Source: an uncultured Porphyromonas sp. (GTDB lineage: Bacteria > Bacteroidota > Bacteroidia > Bacteroidales > Porphyromonadaceae). From it: 53,423 nt of DNA. Under the pieces are notes generated by a model. It was not told the DNA's origin. It ran no database searches and saw nothing but the letters and a program-made list of their open reading frames with translations. This document shows positions 22,296-31,814 of the stretch, piece by piece; position 1 is the stretch's first letter, and every line of letters starts with the position of its first letter. The position numbers were made by a program, and so were the translations under genes. Location of the stretch: NCBI GenBank assembly GCA_900539155.1, contig UQBE01000010.1, positions 1 to 53,423 on the forward strand. Direction: 5' to 3'.

Positions 22296-24818
22296 ATGAA
22301 GCAGATGAGACGACCCTTCTCTCTCTTAGCCGCGCTCCTCGTAGCACTTACGAGCCTATGCGCTCAGCCACAAAAAGCAACGGACACCCTGACTGTCGTA
22401 CCGCTCCAGGTGCAGCAGTATCGGGTGATGACGCCATTTATCTCGGACAGCCTCAATGTGCAGGGCAAAGCGTATGACGCGACGGACCTGCTCCAACCGG
22501 TGAACCATATCAAGCTGAGCCAGACGCATGCCACGATGCCTGAAGCTACGGAGGGTGTCGTCTCCCTGCAGACGGCAGAGGATGCGATCACTACTTATGC
22601 CATACGCCTACGTACCCCAAGCTACGAGCAGGCGACGCTACAGATTGAGACGACGGCGCCCTTTGTCGTAGCTCTGGATGGTGCTAAGCTCTCGTCTGCT
22701 ACGCAGTACCAGAGCGAGCTCAAGGAGGCTTCGCCAGCGTCACTTACGCTGACGCCTGGGCGGTCGCATCTGCTCACGCTACAGCTGCTTACCAAGGGGG
22801 GCGAGCCAGCGCAGTATCGTCTGAGGCTCACACCCGCCAAAGCTGATAGCCAGATAGAGCTACGCTATGACGACAAGGAGTATCTGAGTCTTGAGTATAT
22901 GATGACGGGGCGTAACCTTTACTCTGTCTCGGTGTCGCCCACGGGTCGCTACACGCTCCTCACAGAGCGGGAGACTACTGGTCTGAAGAGTAGCTACCGC
23001 ACCTACCTGTATCAAGGAGATAAGCTCATCTCCACGCTGAGTGAACCGTACCGCTTCGCCAGCTGGATGCCACACGAGGACAAGCTCTACCGCACGCTCA
23101 CGACAGATGAGGGTCGGCAGTTGATAAGCTACGACCCGAAGACGCAGGAGGAGCGGATCGTGGCTGAGCAGATTCCTGCGGGGTCCTTCTTCATCTTGCC
23201 TGATGGTAAGCAGCTGCTCTATACAATTGAGGAGGAGGGACCCGCGCGGGGCAAGATTACGGAGCAGGTGTTGGGTCGCTATGACCGTATGGCGGACTTT
23301 CGAGAGCGCACTTTCCTCGCACTCTACAATCTAGAGAGCGGTCGTTATCAACCGCTCACTTTCGGTCACCGCTCTACCTATATACATGATGTTAGCCCCG
23401 ATGCTCGGGAGATTATCTTTAGTACTTCGGAGGATATCACCGAGATACCATTTTCTCAGAGCAACTTCTATACGATGAGCCTAGAGACGCTGGAGGTGAA
23501 GCCTCTCTTTACTAAGGAACGCTCTATCTCATCGGTCTCCTACACGGCTCTGCCTGATGTCCTGCTCATCGAGGGGGATGCGAACGCTTTTGGCGGTATC
23601 GGACGCAATCTGCCGGAAGGAATGGTTACGAATACGTATGACGGTCAGCTCTTTCTCTACAACCGTCGGAGCATGCAAGCGACACCGCTGACGAAAGAGT
23701 TTGACCCAGCCGTCAAGCGGGTCCAGGTCAGCACGGTCCGGCCCGTTGCTTACTTTACAGCAGAAAACAAGGATCGCATCTCCCTCTACCGCCTTGACCT
23801 CACGCGCCAGCAGATTGAGCAGGTGACTACGACGGAGGACCTCGTGCGCTCTTTCGACATGAGTGAGGACGCTAGTCAGCTGGCGTACTATGGACAGAGC
23901 GCGATGAATGCGGATCGCTTTTACAGCCTACGAGGGAAGCGTGAGACGCTCCTCTACGATCTGGCCAAGAGTAAGATGCAAAACCTGGAGTTGGGTAGCG
24001 TGAGCGACTGGGTCCACACAATGCCCAATGGCGATAAGGTGGAGGGTCGCTACTACTTGCCACCGCACTTTGACGAGACGAAGCAGTACCCGATGATAGT
24101 CTATTATTATGGTGGTACCTCACCGACGACACGATTCTTCGAGGGCTCCTATTCGCTCCCGATGTATGCCGCGCAGGGTTATGTGGTCCTAACGCTCAAT
24201 CCGAGCGGAACCACTGGCTTCGGGCAGGAGTATGCCGCTCGTCATGTCAACGCCTGGGGTAAGGTGACTGCCGATGAAATTGTCGCTGCGACCCGACAGT
24301 TTTGCCAAGAGCACCCCTATGTCAATGCGAAGAAGATAGGCTGTATGGGTGCCAGCTACGGAGGCTTTATGACGCAATACTTACAAACGATTACGGATAT
24401 CTTCGCTGCTGCAATCAGCCATGCGGGAATCAGCGCGCTCTCCTCCTACTGGGGTGAGGGAACCTGGGGTATCGGCTACAGCACGGTGGCGAGCTATGAT
24501 AGCTATCCGTGGAATAATCCTCAGCTCTACACGGAGCAGAGTCCGCTCTTCCGAGCAGACAAGATTCACACGCCTCTGCTCCTCATCCACGGTACGGACG
24601 ACACGAATGTACCTATCGGCGAAAGCATCCAGATGTACAACGCGCTGAAGATACTAGGACGTGAGGTGGAGTTTGTCAAGGTGCATGGAGAAGACCACAT
24701 CATCACTGCTCCCGAGAAGAAGATTGAGTGGACAAATACGCTCTTCGCGTGGTTCCAAAAGTGGCTCAAAGATGACCCCACATGGTGGGACGCTCGCTAC
24801 CCCGAGGCACATCTCTAA
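22296..24818 (+). CDS. Secreted S9-family prolyl oligopeptidase/dipeptidyl-peptidase-like protein
   Basis: An 840-residue serine peptidase with a signal peptide (through LTSLCAQPQ). The open frame extends 480 bp upstream into the divergent folA region; the ATG at 22296 fits the promoter and the signal peptide. Residues about 180-590 look like the beta-propeller of S9 enzymes. The C-terminal alpha/beta hydrolase domain carries GASYGGFM (Ser687), HGTDDTNVP (Asp769) and GEDHII (His801), the full triad in S9 order. It would cleave peptides after proline or similar residues in the periplasm. Monocistronic, converging on the exonuclease-like gene. DPP-type substrate specificity cannot be assigned from sequence. 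Confidence 0.92.
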   Translation: MKQMRRPFSLLAALLVALTSLCAQPQKATDTLTVVPLQVQQYRVMTPFISDSLNVQGKAYDATDLLQPVNHIKLSQTHATMPEATEGVVSLQTAEDAITTYAIRLRTPSYEQATLQIETTAPFVVALDGAKLSSATQYQSELKEASPASLTLTPGRSHLLTLQLLTKGGEPAQYRLRLTPAKADSQIELRYDDKEYLSLEYMMTGRNLYSVSVSPTGRYTLLTERETTGLKSSYRTYLYQGDKLISTLSEPYRFASWMPHEDKLYRTLTTDEGRQLISYDPKTQEERIVAEQIPAGSFFILPDGKQLLYTIEEEGPARGKITEQVLGRYDRMADFRERTFLALYNLESGRYQPLTFGHRSTYIHDVSPDAREIIFSTSEDITEIPFSQSNFYTMSLETLEVKPLFTKERSISSVSYTALPDVLLIEGDANAFGGIGRNLPEGMVTNTYDGQLFLYNRRSMQATPLTKEFDPAVKRVQVSTVRPVAYFTAENKDRISLYRLDLTRQQIEQVTTTEDLVRSFDMSEDASQLAYYGQSAMNADRFYSLRGKRETLLYDLAKSKMQNLELGSVSDWVHTMPNGDKVEGRYYLPPHFDETKQYPMIVYYYGGTSPTTRFFEGSYSLPMYAAQGYVVLTLNPSGTTGFGQEYAARHVNAWGKVTADEIVAATRQFCQEHPYVNAKKIGCMGASYGGFMTQYLQTITDIFAAAISHAGISALSSYWGEGTWGIGYSTVASYDSYPWNNPQLYTEQSPLFRADKIHTPLLLIHGTDDTNVPIGESIQMYNALKILGREVEFVKVHGEDHIITAPEKKIEWTNTLFAWFQKWLKDDPTWWDARYPEAHL

Positions 24819-24833
24819 GGGGGCGGGCTGCTC

Positions 24834-25622
24834 CTAGTATGCCGTCAGCTGGCTATCTCTGTAGAGCTTGATGAAGCAGTGCGTGGCGAGCACTACGTCG
24901 TGGCGAGACTTGAGCTGGTAGATGATTTCTAGATTCTCGCGACCCCATAGGAGCTTGCTATAGAGCATCTCTAGGCTGATGCGTGTCTGTAGCGGGTCAG
25001 CCTGGTAGTGCGAGATGAGGTAGTTGATGCCTTGGCGCATAGTGCAGAAGTGTCTCTTGCCCCAGAGACTCTCACAGGATAGCTGGTAGTGCTGCAGGTC
25101 GTGCGCTAGGACGGCTAGGTGGAAGGCGAGACTATGACCTATAATCATCTGCGTAGTCTCTAGGTCTCTGAGCAGTAGCTCTAGCACCGCTCGGGGAGGC
25201 TCGCCATGCCCTGCGACAAACTCGGTCGTCAGCTGGTGGTAGTCGGTCGCTTCGCTCGTGATGGGTACGCCACTGAGTAGTAAGTGGTCTTCGCTGCGCA
25301 CGACACGCAGCTCTTCATCTAGGAGAAGCCACGAGAGACTCGCTAGGAGCGGTGTGTCGATGGCGGAGAGCTGCTTCTCATCGAGCGTGTCGTGCAGATA
25401 ACATACGGTCTCGGTGTCTATCACTAAGTAGCGGGGCATAGCCCCTGCGGGTGCTGTGCTTAGCTGCAGGAGCGGGGACTCCTCGATGCTGAGCGCACAA
25501 TGCGTGGCGAAGTCACGCTCTACGCCCTTATAGACTGGGGGGTGCTTGCGGAGTCGCTTGCGCCCGAAAATGACAATGCCACTTGCTAAGATGAGCAGGA
25601 GCAGGAGGTCAACCCAAGTCAT
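24834..25622 (-). CDS. Membrane-anchored DnaQ-like protein with degenerate catalytic site
   Basis: A 262-residue protein with an N-terminal membrane segment (residues 3-20, VDLLLLLILASGIVIFG) and a basic stop (RKRLRK), then a DEDD-exonuclease-like domain. Exo I is intact (YLVIDTETV, Asp69/Glu71). In Exo II (GHSLAFHLAVL) the catalytic Asp is His168, and in Exo III (RHDVVLATHCF) the Asp five residues after His241 is Ala246. It keeps the family segments HFCTMRQG and ISLEMLYSKLLWG. I predict a fold without normal nuclease activity, perhaps a binding protein. Last of the metG operon, 42 bp after the nucleotidase gene; a GC-rich hairpin (25641-25659) lies in that gap. Confidence 0.75.
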   Translation of the reverse strand: MTWVDLLLLLILASGIVIFGRKRLRKHPPVYKGVERDFATHCALSIEESPLLQLSTAPAGAMPRYLVIDTETVCYLHDTLDEKQLSAIDTPLLASLSWLLLDEELRVVRSEDHLLLSGVPITSEATDYHQLTTEFVAGHGEPPRAVLELLLRDLETTQMIIGHSLAFHLAVLAHDLQHYQLSCESLWGKRHFCTMRQGINYLISHYQADPLQTRISLEMLYSKLLWGRENLEIIYQLKSRHDVVLATHCFIKLYRDSQLTAY

Positions 25623-25640
25623 AGTCTAGTTGAGGGTCAG

Positions 25641-25659
25641 GCGGGGCCTTGGCCCTCGC
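25641..25659 (-). promoter_or_regulatory. GC-rich hairpin between nucleotidase and exonuclease-like genes
   Basis: GCGGGGCC-TT-GGCCCTCGC forms an 8-bp stem with one bulge and a two-base loop in the 42-bp gap. On the minus strand it is followed by TGACCCTCAAC, with no T run, so it is more likely an mRNA processing or stability element than a terminator. Confidence 0.4.
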
Positions 25660-25664
25660 CCGCT

Positions 25665-27422
25665 TTACTTATTAAGGCTCTCCTCGATGATGCGACGGTC
25701 TCGTGCGATGGCTGATGTCGCCTGCTCTTTAGGTACGAATGCCCAGTTGTTGTAGCGTGGCGGTGTGAGTGGCTGGTGTCCTCTTGCCCACTCGATGAGA
25801 TGATAGCGTAGGTCGTGAGGTGAAGTCCAGACGACACGCTCTCGCAGCTCCTCGGGCGAAATGCCAGCGCCACGCGTTAGGTGTCCACCGCCACCGATGG
25901 CGCGGTACGAATTGACTGCTACCGTGTAGACGCTGTCGGGAGAGAAGGGTCGCCCATCAGATAGTCGCTCGATGGTCACTCGCTCGCCTTGAGCTTTGCG
26001 CAGGTCGACCGTGTAGTCGATGCCAGCTGCTGCACTGAAGTTGAAGGTTGGCTCGACAGTCGGGAAGCGTTGCTCGGTAGCGTCATCCTTTAGATAGAGC
26101 AGATGTTCGCTAGGGGTTGCTACAGGACCGCACCACAAACCGTAAGAATACTCTAGGTAGTCCTGCACTTCTTGTCCTGAGAGACGGAGCGTGTAGAGGT
26201 GGTTCTCGTAGGGATAGATGTCGAAGAAGTTCCGAATGCGTAGCGTGTCAGCTGGCTGCGACAGGGAGAGGCGATGCGGTGCGGAGAAGGAGATGTCTGC
26301 CTCGCTCAAGTCTAACTGTAGCTGGTGAAGCAACGAGATATAAGCAGAGGGACCGAAGAGCGCGTCCACCCCTATGAGTGGCTCTGTGAGGCGGGTGATG
26401 GGCTCTGCGATAAAGTTTCGCACCGTGTCGGCAAAGCCTGAGAAGTAGTTGACGAATGCGGAGTCTACAGGTACGGTAGCCATTGAGACAATCTCTCCCT
26501 GGATCTTTTTGTCGATCACTTTGTCACCCTGCTTGGTAATGGCGACCGTCACGTCCGCCACGTTTCTCGCATGGCTCCCAGGATTGATCAGCAGAACGGG
26601 AGAGCCTGACGGGCTCTGCACGGTCGTCTCATGAGCCTTATGGTCGTGACCGTAGAGTATAAGGTCAATGCCAGAGACTCTGTTTGCCAACTGCACGGCA
26701 AAGTTCTCTCCTCCCTGCTCATCGCCTAGCCCGGAGTGCATCAGAACTATGAGTAGGTCGGGATGAACATGCTCTTGAATCGCAGGAATCCACTCATGGG
26801 CGGTGGCAATCGGATCGGCGAAGGTCATCCCCTCGTAAGAGGATTGGGGGATCCACTCTGGTACGGATGGAGTGATCAGCCCGAGAACAGCCACCTTGAC
26901 CCCGTCGACCGTGTGTACGCTGTAGGGCGAGTAGTAAGGCTTGCCCTTGAGAGGTCCGTCGCTGTGTAGAATATTGGCGGCAAGCAGTGGCGTCGCCATG
27001 TCGTTTTGCCAGCGATGATAGGCACTCGGAGTGGCCTCTAAGTCGTGATTCCCTACGACGGCTGCGTCATATCCCAGTAGCGTCATGGCATCAGAGACGA
27101 AGTGGGTGCGCACGGTGTCGACAAAGTTGGAGTAGTAAACCGCTGCATTGCCCTGCAGTACGTCGCCTCCGTCGAAGAGTAGCGTGCTCGCTGGGTACTC
27201 TTTCCTCACTTGAGCCACATAAGTAGATACCCGCGCTAGTCCGCTAGGGGTGCAGCTGTCCTGGGCAAAGTCGTAACCTAGTATGTTGCCATGCGCATCG
27301 GTCGTATGTAGGATGCGGAGCGTGTGGGTCTCCCGCTCCGCCTGCTTGCAACTGGAGAAGCCTCCCAACAGTAGGAGGGTAGCGAGACAATAAAATAGAG
27401 TGCGATGCTGAAGGTTGGTCAT
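25665..27422 (-). CDS. 5'-nucleotidase/2',3'-cyclic phosphodiesterase-type lipoprotein
   Basis: A 585-residue lipoprotein (lipobox FSSC, Cys25). The start at 27422 is chosen for its signal peptide; the longer frame overlaps the upstream dehydrogenase gene. The N-terminal metallophosphatase domain shows ILHTTDAHGNI, FDGGDVLQG, VVGNHDLEA, VLMHSGLGDE and LYGHDHKAHE, the full set of two-metal ligand motifs. The C-terminal domain carries the UshA/CpdB substrate fold (SYGLWCGP, NFSAAAGIDYTVD, YTVAVNSYRAIGGGGH). It would dephosphorylate nucleotides at the cell surface or periplasm. It lies 16 bp after the dehydrogenase gene in the metG operon. CpdB-like versus UshA-like specificity cannot be decided. 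Confidence 0.92.
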   Translation of the reverse strand: MTNLQHRTLFYCLATLLLLGGFSSCKQAERETHTLRILHTTDAHGNILGYDFAQDSCTPSGLARVSTYVAQVRKEYPASTLLFDGGDVLQGNAAVYYSNFVDTVRTHFVSDAMTLLGYDAAVVGNHDLEATPSAYHRWQNDMATPLLAANILHSDGPLKGKPYYSPYSVHTVDGVKVAVLGLITPSVPEWIPQSSYEGMTFADPIATAHEWIPAIQEHVHPDLLIVLMHSGLGDEQGGENFAVQLANRVSGIDLILYGHDHKAHETTVQSPSGSPVLLINPGSHARNVADVTVAITKQGDKVIDKKIQGEIVSMATVPVDSAFVNYFSGFADTVRNFIAEPITRLTEPLIGVDALFGPSAYISLLHQLQLDLSEADISFSAPHRLSLSQPADTLRIRNFFDIYPYENHLYTLRLSGQEVQDYLEYSYGLWCGPVATPSEHLLYLKDDATEQRFPTVEPTFNFSAAAGIDYTVDLRKAQGERVTIERLSDGRPFSPDSVYTVAVNSYRAIGGGGHLTRGAGISPEELRERVVWTSPHDLRYHLIEWARGHQPLTPPRYNNWAFVPKEQATSAIARDRRIIEESLNK

Positions 27423-27438
27423 AACGTGAGGGGCTTTC

Positions 27439-28515
27439 TTAGGACAGGTAAGGGTTGTACTGGTAGATATTGCGAATGAGGCGCACGACACGCAGGGCAT
27501 CCTCTATCTCCACCGCCTGAGCAGTCGGATCTCCCAGCAAAGCGCGTGCGGTGTGGTCAATGACGAAATGATGGTTTTGTGCCGAGCCACTGTAGGCTCC
27601 GTAGGCGTTGCCAGGCTCGCTCTCACCAAGGTCGGGGCGGTCGTAGCCGTCGATGACGCAGTGCGTTAGTTTGTTCATAAAGGGACCATCCAGGACGATG
27701 CACCCACGCTCGCCGAGCACGGTGAGGCGCACCCCGCAGTTGGTCCCGTAGACTGCTGTTGAGTAGGTCAGCAGGCCCGTCGTATCTTGCGGGAAGGTGA
27801 GCTGCACCACGCCCGAGTCCTCAAAGTCTACCATCGTCTGGTGGTTGTAATTGTAAAAGCTCCCGCCCTGTACCTCTGGCATACCGAAGCACCAGATCAG
27901 TAGATCGAGGAAGTGTGAGTACTGCGTGAAGAGCGTCCCGCCATCTAGCTCGAGGTCGCCATGCCAGCGACGGGGTAGGTAGTAACGCTCGTCACGATTC
28001 CAGAGACACTGCAGCTCGATCTGGTAAAGCTTACCGAGACGCTTCTCTTTGATTACCTGGTGGAGCCAAGCTGAGACAGGCGTAAAGCGATTTTGCAGGA
28101 CACTATATAGGTGACAGCCGTGAGCCTGCGCTAGGGCGATCAGCTCCTCGCCCTCGTCGGGGTGTAGTACGGCGGGCTTCTCGATGAGGAGCGACTTACC
28201 CGCTTTGATTAGCTCTAGCGCAATAGGGTAGTGCAGTCCGTTGGGAACGCAGATTGATGCCACATCGAAGGTGTCTCCTCCACGCTCAAGCAGCTCCTCA
28301 ACGCTTGGATAAAAGGGTACCCCAGGAAACTGCGCAGCGCCACACTCCGAAGCGGGCAATATGTCGACCATCCCGACCAACTGCGTCTGCGGGTGCTTCG
28401 AGATATGCTCCATGTGCCGACGGCCGATGTGTCCGCACCCCACGACGACCCAGCGGAGGGGGCTGTGGAGTGGTGTAGGCGATGAGGTTGTTAGGTCGCT
28501 GTGTTTTGCTGTCAT
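27439..28515 (-). CDS. Gfo/Idh/MocA-family dehydrogenase (WbpB/WlbA-like)
   Basis: A 358-residue NAD-dependent oxidoreductase. The Rossmann start RWVVVGCGHIGRRHMEHI follows about 20 extra residues. ICVPNGLHYPIALELIKAGKSLLIEKP carries the family Glu-Lys-Pro motif with the catalytic-site Lys. A later segment, FTQYSHFLDLLIWCFG, holds the usual His and Asp. Next to a DegT aminotransferase it resembles WbpB/WlbA, which oxidises UDP-GlcNAcA at C3 before amination in 2,3-diamino-sugar synthesis. In P. gingivalis that pathway serves A-LPS. It lies 19 bp after the aminotransferase gene. The sugar substrate is inferred from the pair, not from sequence. Confidence 0.8.
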   Translation of the reverse strand: MTAKHSDLTTSSPTPLHSPLRWVVVGCGHIGRRHMEHISKHPQTQLVGMVDILPASECGAAQFPGVPFYPSVEELLERGGDTFDVASICVPNGLHYPIALELIKAGKSLLIEKPAVLHPDEGEELIALAQAHGCHLYSVLQNRFTPVSAWLHQVIKEKRLGKLYQIELQCLWNRDERYYLPRRWHGDLELDGGTLFTQYSHFLDLLIWCFGMPEVQGGSFYNYNHQTMVDFEDSGVVQLTFPQDTTGLLTYSTAVYGTNCGVRLTVLGERGCIVLDGPFMNKLTHCVIDGYDRPDLGESEPGNAYGAYSGSAQNHHFVIDHTARALLGDPTAQAVEIEDALRVVRLIRNIYQYNPYLS

Positions 28516-28534
28516 AGTGGGTAGGGGGAAGCTT

Positions 28535-29701
28535 TTATAGTAGAAATTGTCTAATCCGCTCGCAGATCTCTCTAACCTGCAAGTAGAAGGTTGTCGGGGC
28601 TATTGGTAGCGAGAGCATTGTCTTCTGGAGCTCCTCCGCTACGGGACAGGAAGCCTCAGAGGAGCCGGCGTTGTAGGCCGCTATCTGGTGAAGCATTTGT
28701 GGGTAGTAGACTCGTGCGTCGATGCCCGCTGTGCGCAGTTCGTTGAGTAGTCCGTCTCGCTTGTCAGAGGGTACGCAGATTGTGTAGAGGTAGAGCGCTT
28801 CGGGCTGGTCCCCACTACGCCACGGGCGTCTCACCATCGGGAGGTCGGCCAGCAATTCGTCGTAGCGGTCGGCTAGCAAGCGACGTCGTCGATTCGCCTC
28901 TTCCAGGTGACCTAGCTTAACCCGTAGCACGGCAGCTTGGAGTGCGTCGAGACGACTGTTGTAGCCACACCGCTCGTACTGGTAGCGCGTGCGCTGACCG
29001 TGGTTGGCCAGTTGGCGCAAACGCTCCGCCAGTTGCTGGTCATGCGGTACGAAAGCAGCCCCCCCGTCGCCCATACAACCTAATGGCTTGGTCGGGAAGA
29101 AGCTCGTCGTGCCGATCGTTGCTCGTGTGCCTAGCGGTACAGGAGTAATTATGCATCCCGAAACTTCCTCGACTACGCCTCCCATCCCCTGAGCATTGTC
29201 CTCAATCCACGGGATCTGGTGAAGCTCGCAGAAGTGCGTCAGATCGTCTGCGGGGCAGGGCATACCGTACATATTGACCGCTATGAGTGCCACCGTACGA
29301 GGAGTGCGAAGCGACTCCAAATAGTCTGGCGAGCCATTCATCTGAAAGGAGACACGCCCATCGCTACTCAGTGAGGGCATCACGTCAGCCCAGACAGGTC
29401 GGAGTCCTAGATGACAGACCGCCTCGGCAGCCGCCACATAGTTGTGTGTGGCAATGATTACTTCGCCACCACGTGGCAGATCTAGCGCAGCCAGAGCCAG
29501 CAGGAGCGCATCGCTCCCGTTGCCACAGCTGATGACACTCCACGGCTCTAGCCCCAGATAGTACGCCAGCTCCTCCTCAAAGGCACGCACCTCCTCACCG
29601 CCAATGTAGCCGCCCGAGGCGACAACTCTCTCGATGCCCCTATCAAGCTCAGCTTGGTAGGGGCTATGTTCTTTTGGGAGGTTGACTAGGGGGATGCGCA
29701 T
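28535..29701 (-). CDS. DegT/DnrJ/EryC1/StrS-family sugar aminotransferase (WbpE-like)
   Basis: A 388-residue PLP enzyme. It starts with the family pattern IPLVNLPKEHSPY and has GYIGGEEVRAFEEELA. ISCGNGSDALLLAL binds the PLP phosphate. The pocket aspartate lies in WIEDNAQGMGG, and Lys205 in SFFPTKPLGCMGDGGA is the PLP lysine. It also carries ANHGQRTRYQYERCGYNSRLDALQAA. It would add an amino group to a keto-sugar nucleotide. WbpE works with the WbpB dehydrogenase, whose homologue follows directly. It lies 12 bp after metG, so it shares the metG transcript. Other sugar aminotransferases (PorR/RfbE-type) remain possible. Confidence 0.88.
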   Translation of the reverse strand: MRIPLVNLPKEHSPYQAELDRGIERVVASGGYIGGEEVRAFEEELAYYLGLEPWSVISCGNGSDALLLALAALDLPRGGEVIIATHNYVAAAEAVCHLGLRPVWADVMPSLSSDGRVSFQMNGSPDYLESLRTPRTVALIAVNMYGMPCPADDLTHFCELHQIPWIEDNAQGMGGVVEEVSGCIITPVPLGTRATIGTTSFFPTKPLGCMGDGGAAFVPHDQQLAERLRQLANHGQRTRYQYERCGYNSRLDALQAAVLRVKLGHLEEANRRRRLLADRYDELLADLPMVRRPWRSGDQPEALYLYTICVPSDKRDGLLNELRTAGIDARVYYPQMLHQIAAYNAGSSEASCPVAEELQKTMLSLPIAPTTFYLQVREICERIRQFLL

Positions 29702-29713
29702 ACCGCTGTGGGG

Positions 29714-31765
29714 CTAGACCAGCTTGCTACCAGGCGCTATCGTGTCAGGCAGTGTGACCACCTGTAGCTGTCCCGTCTTGTAGTCCTCGACCGAGAGGAT
29801 CATACCTTGCGACTCGACGCCACGTATCTTGCGCACGGGGAGGTTAGCAACGAAGGCAACGGTCTTGCCGACCAGCTCCTCCGGCTTGTAATACTGAGCG
29901 ATACCCGAGACGATCGTTCGCCCGCCCATGCCATCATCGATGGAGAAGCGCAGGAGCTTGTCCGCCTTAGGTACCTTCTCGCAAGCTAGGATACGGCCTG
30001 CGCGCATATCGCTCTTAGTAAATGTGTCAAACGGCACATCCTCCAGTAGAGCCTCGGGGTGACGGTTCTGCTCCTCGTTGAGCTTCTTGATCGCAGCGAG
30101 CTTGTCGAGCTGTGCTTGGATTACTTCGTCCTCAATCTTCTCAAAGAGCAACTCGGGCGTACCCAACTGATGCCCCTCGGGAAGTAGGTCTGTAGCACCA
30201 AAGCGGGAGAAAGCAAAGCCTTCCTCCTCAACTTGTAGCATAGCGAGGAGTCGACGTGTGGAGAAGGGGGTAAAGGGCGCAAAAGCAATCGACAGATTGC
30301 CCACCAGCTGCAAAGCTAAGTGCAGGATTGTAGCGACACGATCGGGGTCGCTCTTGATCACCTTCCACGGCTCTGTGTCTGCGAGGTACTTATTGCCGAT
30401 GCGGGCTAGCTGCATAGCGGTCTTGAGCGCCTCTCTAAAGTGGAAGTGCTCTAGCTGATCATCTAGCTCTGCGGGTATGGTTGCCACCTCACGGAGCATC
30501 TCCTCGTCGATATCTGTGAGATGACCCAGCGGAGGTACCTTGCCGTCGAAGTACTTGTGCGTCAGCACCAAGGCGCGGTTCACAAAGTTGCCGTAGATAG
30601 CGACCAACTCATTATTATTACGCGCTTGGTAGTCACGCCATGTGAAGTCATTGTCCTTGGTCTCAGGCGCATTCGCTGTCAAGACATAGCGCAGCACGTC
30701 CTCCTTGCCAGGCATCTCGTCGAGATACTCGTGGAGCCAGATCGCCCAGTTGCGACTGGTCGAGATCTTGTCGCCCTCGAGGTTGAGGAATTCGTTGGCA
30801 GGCACATTGTCTGGCAGGTTAAACGAACCCTCCGCCTTTAGCATAGCGGGGAAGATGATGCAGTGGAAGACGATGTTGTCCTTGCCGATGAAGTGAATCA
30901 TGCGGGTCTCGGGGTCGCACCACCAGGTGCGCCAGCTATCAGGGAGTAGCTCCTTCGTATTGGATATGTAGCCAATAGGCGCATCAAACCATACGTAGAG
31001 CACCTTGCCCTCAGCACCCTGGAGCGGTACGGGGATACCCCAGTCTAGGTCGCGTGTGACGGCACGGGGCTGTAGTCCTAGGTCCAACCAGCTCTTGCAC
31101 TGACCGTAGACGTTGGGCTTCCACTCTTTGTGCCCATCGAGTATCCACTCGCGGAGGAAGCTCTCGTAGTCACCCAGTGGCAGGTACCAGTGCTTCGTCT
31201 CGCGTAGCTCAGGCTTAGCCCCTGAGATAGCACTATGCGGGTCAATCAGGTCAGTCGCCGAGAGCGACGTACCGCACGCCTCGCATTGGTCGCCATAGGC
31301 GCGCTCGTTGTGGCAATGCGGGCAGGTACCCGTGATATAGCGGTCTGCTAGAAATTGCTTAGCCTCGGGGTCGTAGTACTGCTCCGAGGTCTGCTCAATC
31401 AACTTGCCAGACTCGTAGAGCTTGGTAAAGAACGCGCTCGCCGTCTTCTCGTGTGTCTCCGAGGTGGTGCGCGAATAGATGTCGAAGTCGATGCCTAGAC
31501 GAGCGAATGATTCTTTAATTAATGTATGGTAGCGATCTACCACCTCTTGGGGGGAGACGCCCTCCGCTTTTGCCTTGATGGCGATAGGTACTCCGTGCTC
31601 ATCGCTACCACCGATGAAGAGGACCTCGTCGCCCTTCATACGCTTGTAGCGAACGTATATGTCGGCAGGAACGTAGACTCCTGCGAGGTGTCCGATATGT
31701 ACAGGTCCATTGGCATAAGGTAGCGCCGTAGTGACCAAGGTGCGTTTGAATTGTTGCGTACTCAT
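29714..31765 (-). CDS. metG: Methionyl-tRNA synthetase with C-terminal tRNA-binding domain
   Basis: A 683-residue class I synthetase that charges tRNA-Met. The HIGH motif is PVHIGHLAG (His23-His26). A zinc knuckle, CPHCHNERAYGDQCEACG, lies near residue 145. The KMSKS loop is the variant GDKISTSRNWAIW. The anticodon domain runs about 360-550. The C-terminal 110 residues (SDMRAGRILACEKVPKADKLLRFSIDDG...) are the tRNA-binding dimerisation domain, ending in LPDTIAPGSKLV. First gene of a five-gene operon (aminotransferase, dehydrogenase, nucleotidase, exonuclease-like). The ATG at 31765 follows the promoter at 31815-31822 closely. Confidence 0.96.
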   Translation of the reverse strand: MSTQQFKRTLVTTALPYANGPVHIGHLAGVYVPADIYVRYKRMKGDEVLFIGGSDEHGVPIAIKAKAEGVSPQEVVDRYHTLIKESFARLGIDFDIYSRTTSETHEKTASAFFTKLYESGKLIEQTSEQYYDPEAKQFLADRYITGTCPHCHNERAYGDQCEACGTSLSATDLIDPHSAISGAKPELRETKHWYLPLGDYESFLREWILDGHKEWKPNVYGQCKSWLDLGLQPRAVTRDLDWGIPVPLQGAEGKVLYVWFDAPIGYISNTKELLPDSWRTWWCDPETRMIHFIGKDNIVFHCIIFPAMLKAEGSFNLPDNVPANEFLNLEGDKISTSRNWAIWLHEYLDEMPGKEDVLRYVLTANAPETKDNDFTWRDYQARNNNELVAIYGNFVNRALVLTHKYFDGKVPPLGHLTDIDEEMLREVATIPAELDDQLEHFHFREALKTAMQLARIGNKYLADTEPWKVIKSDPDRVATILHLALQLVGNLSIAFAPFTPFSTRRLLAMLQVEEEGFAFSRFGATDLLPEGHQLGTPELLFEKIEDEVIQAQLDKLAAIKKLNEEQNRHPEALLEDVPFDTFTKSDMRAGRILACEKVPKADKLLRFSIDDGMGGRTIVSGIAQYYKPEELVGKTVAFVANLPVRKIRGVESQGMILSVEDYKTGQLQVVTLPDTIAPGSKLV

Positions 31766-31814
31766 ATAGAAAGTTCTTGCGATCCATTGTGGCTCTCTGA
31801 GCCAATCATATTTA

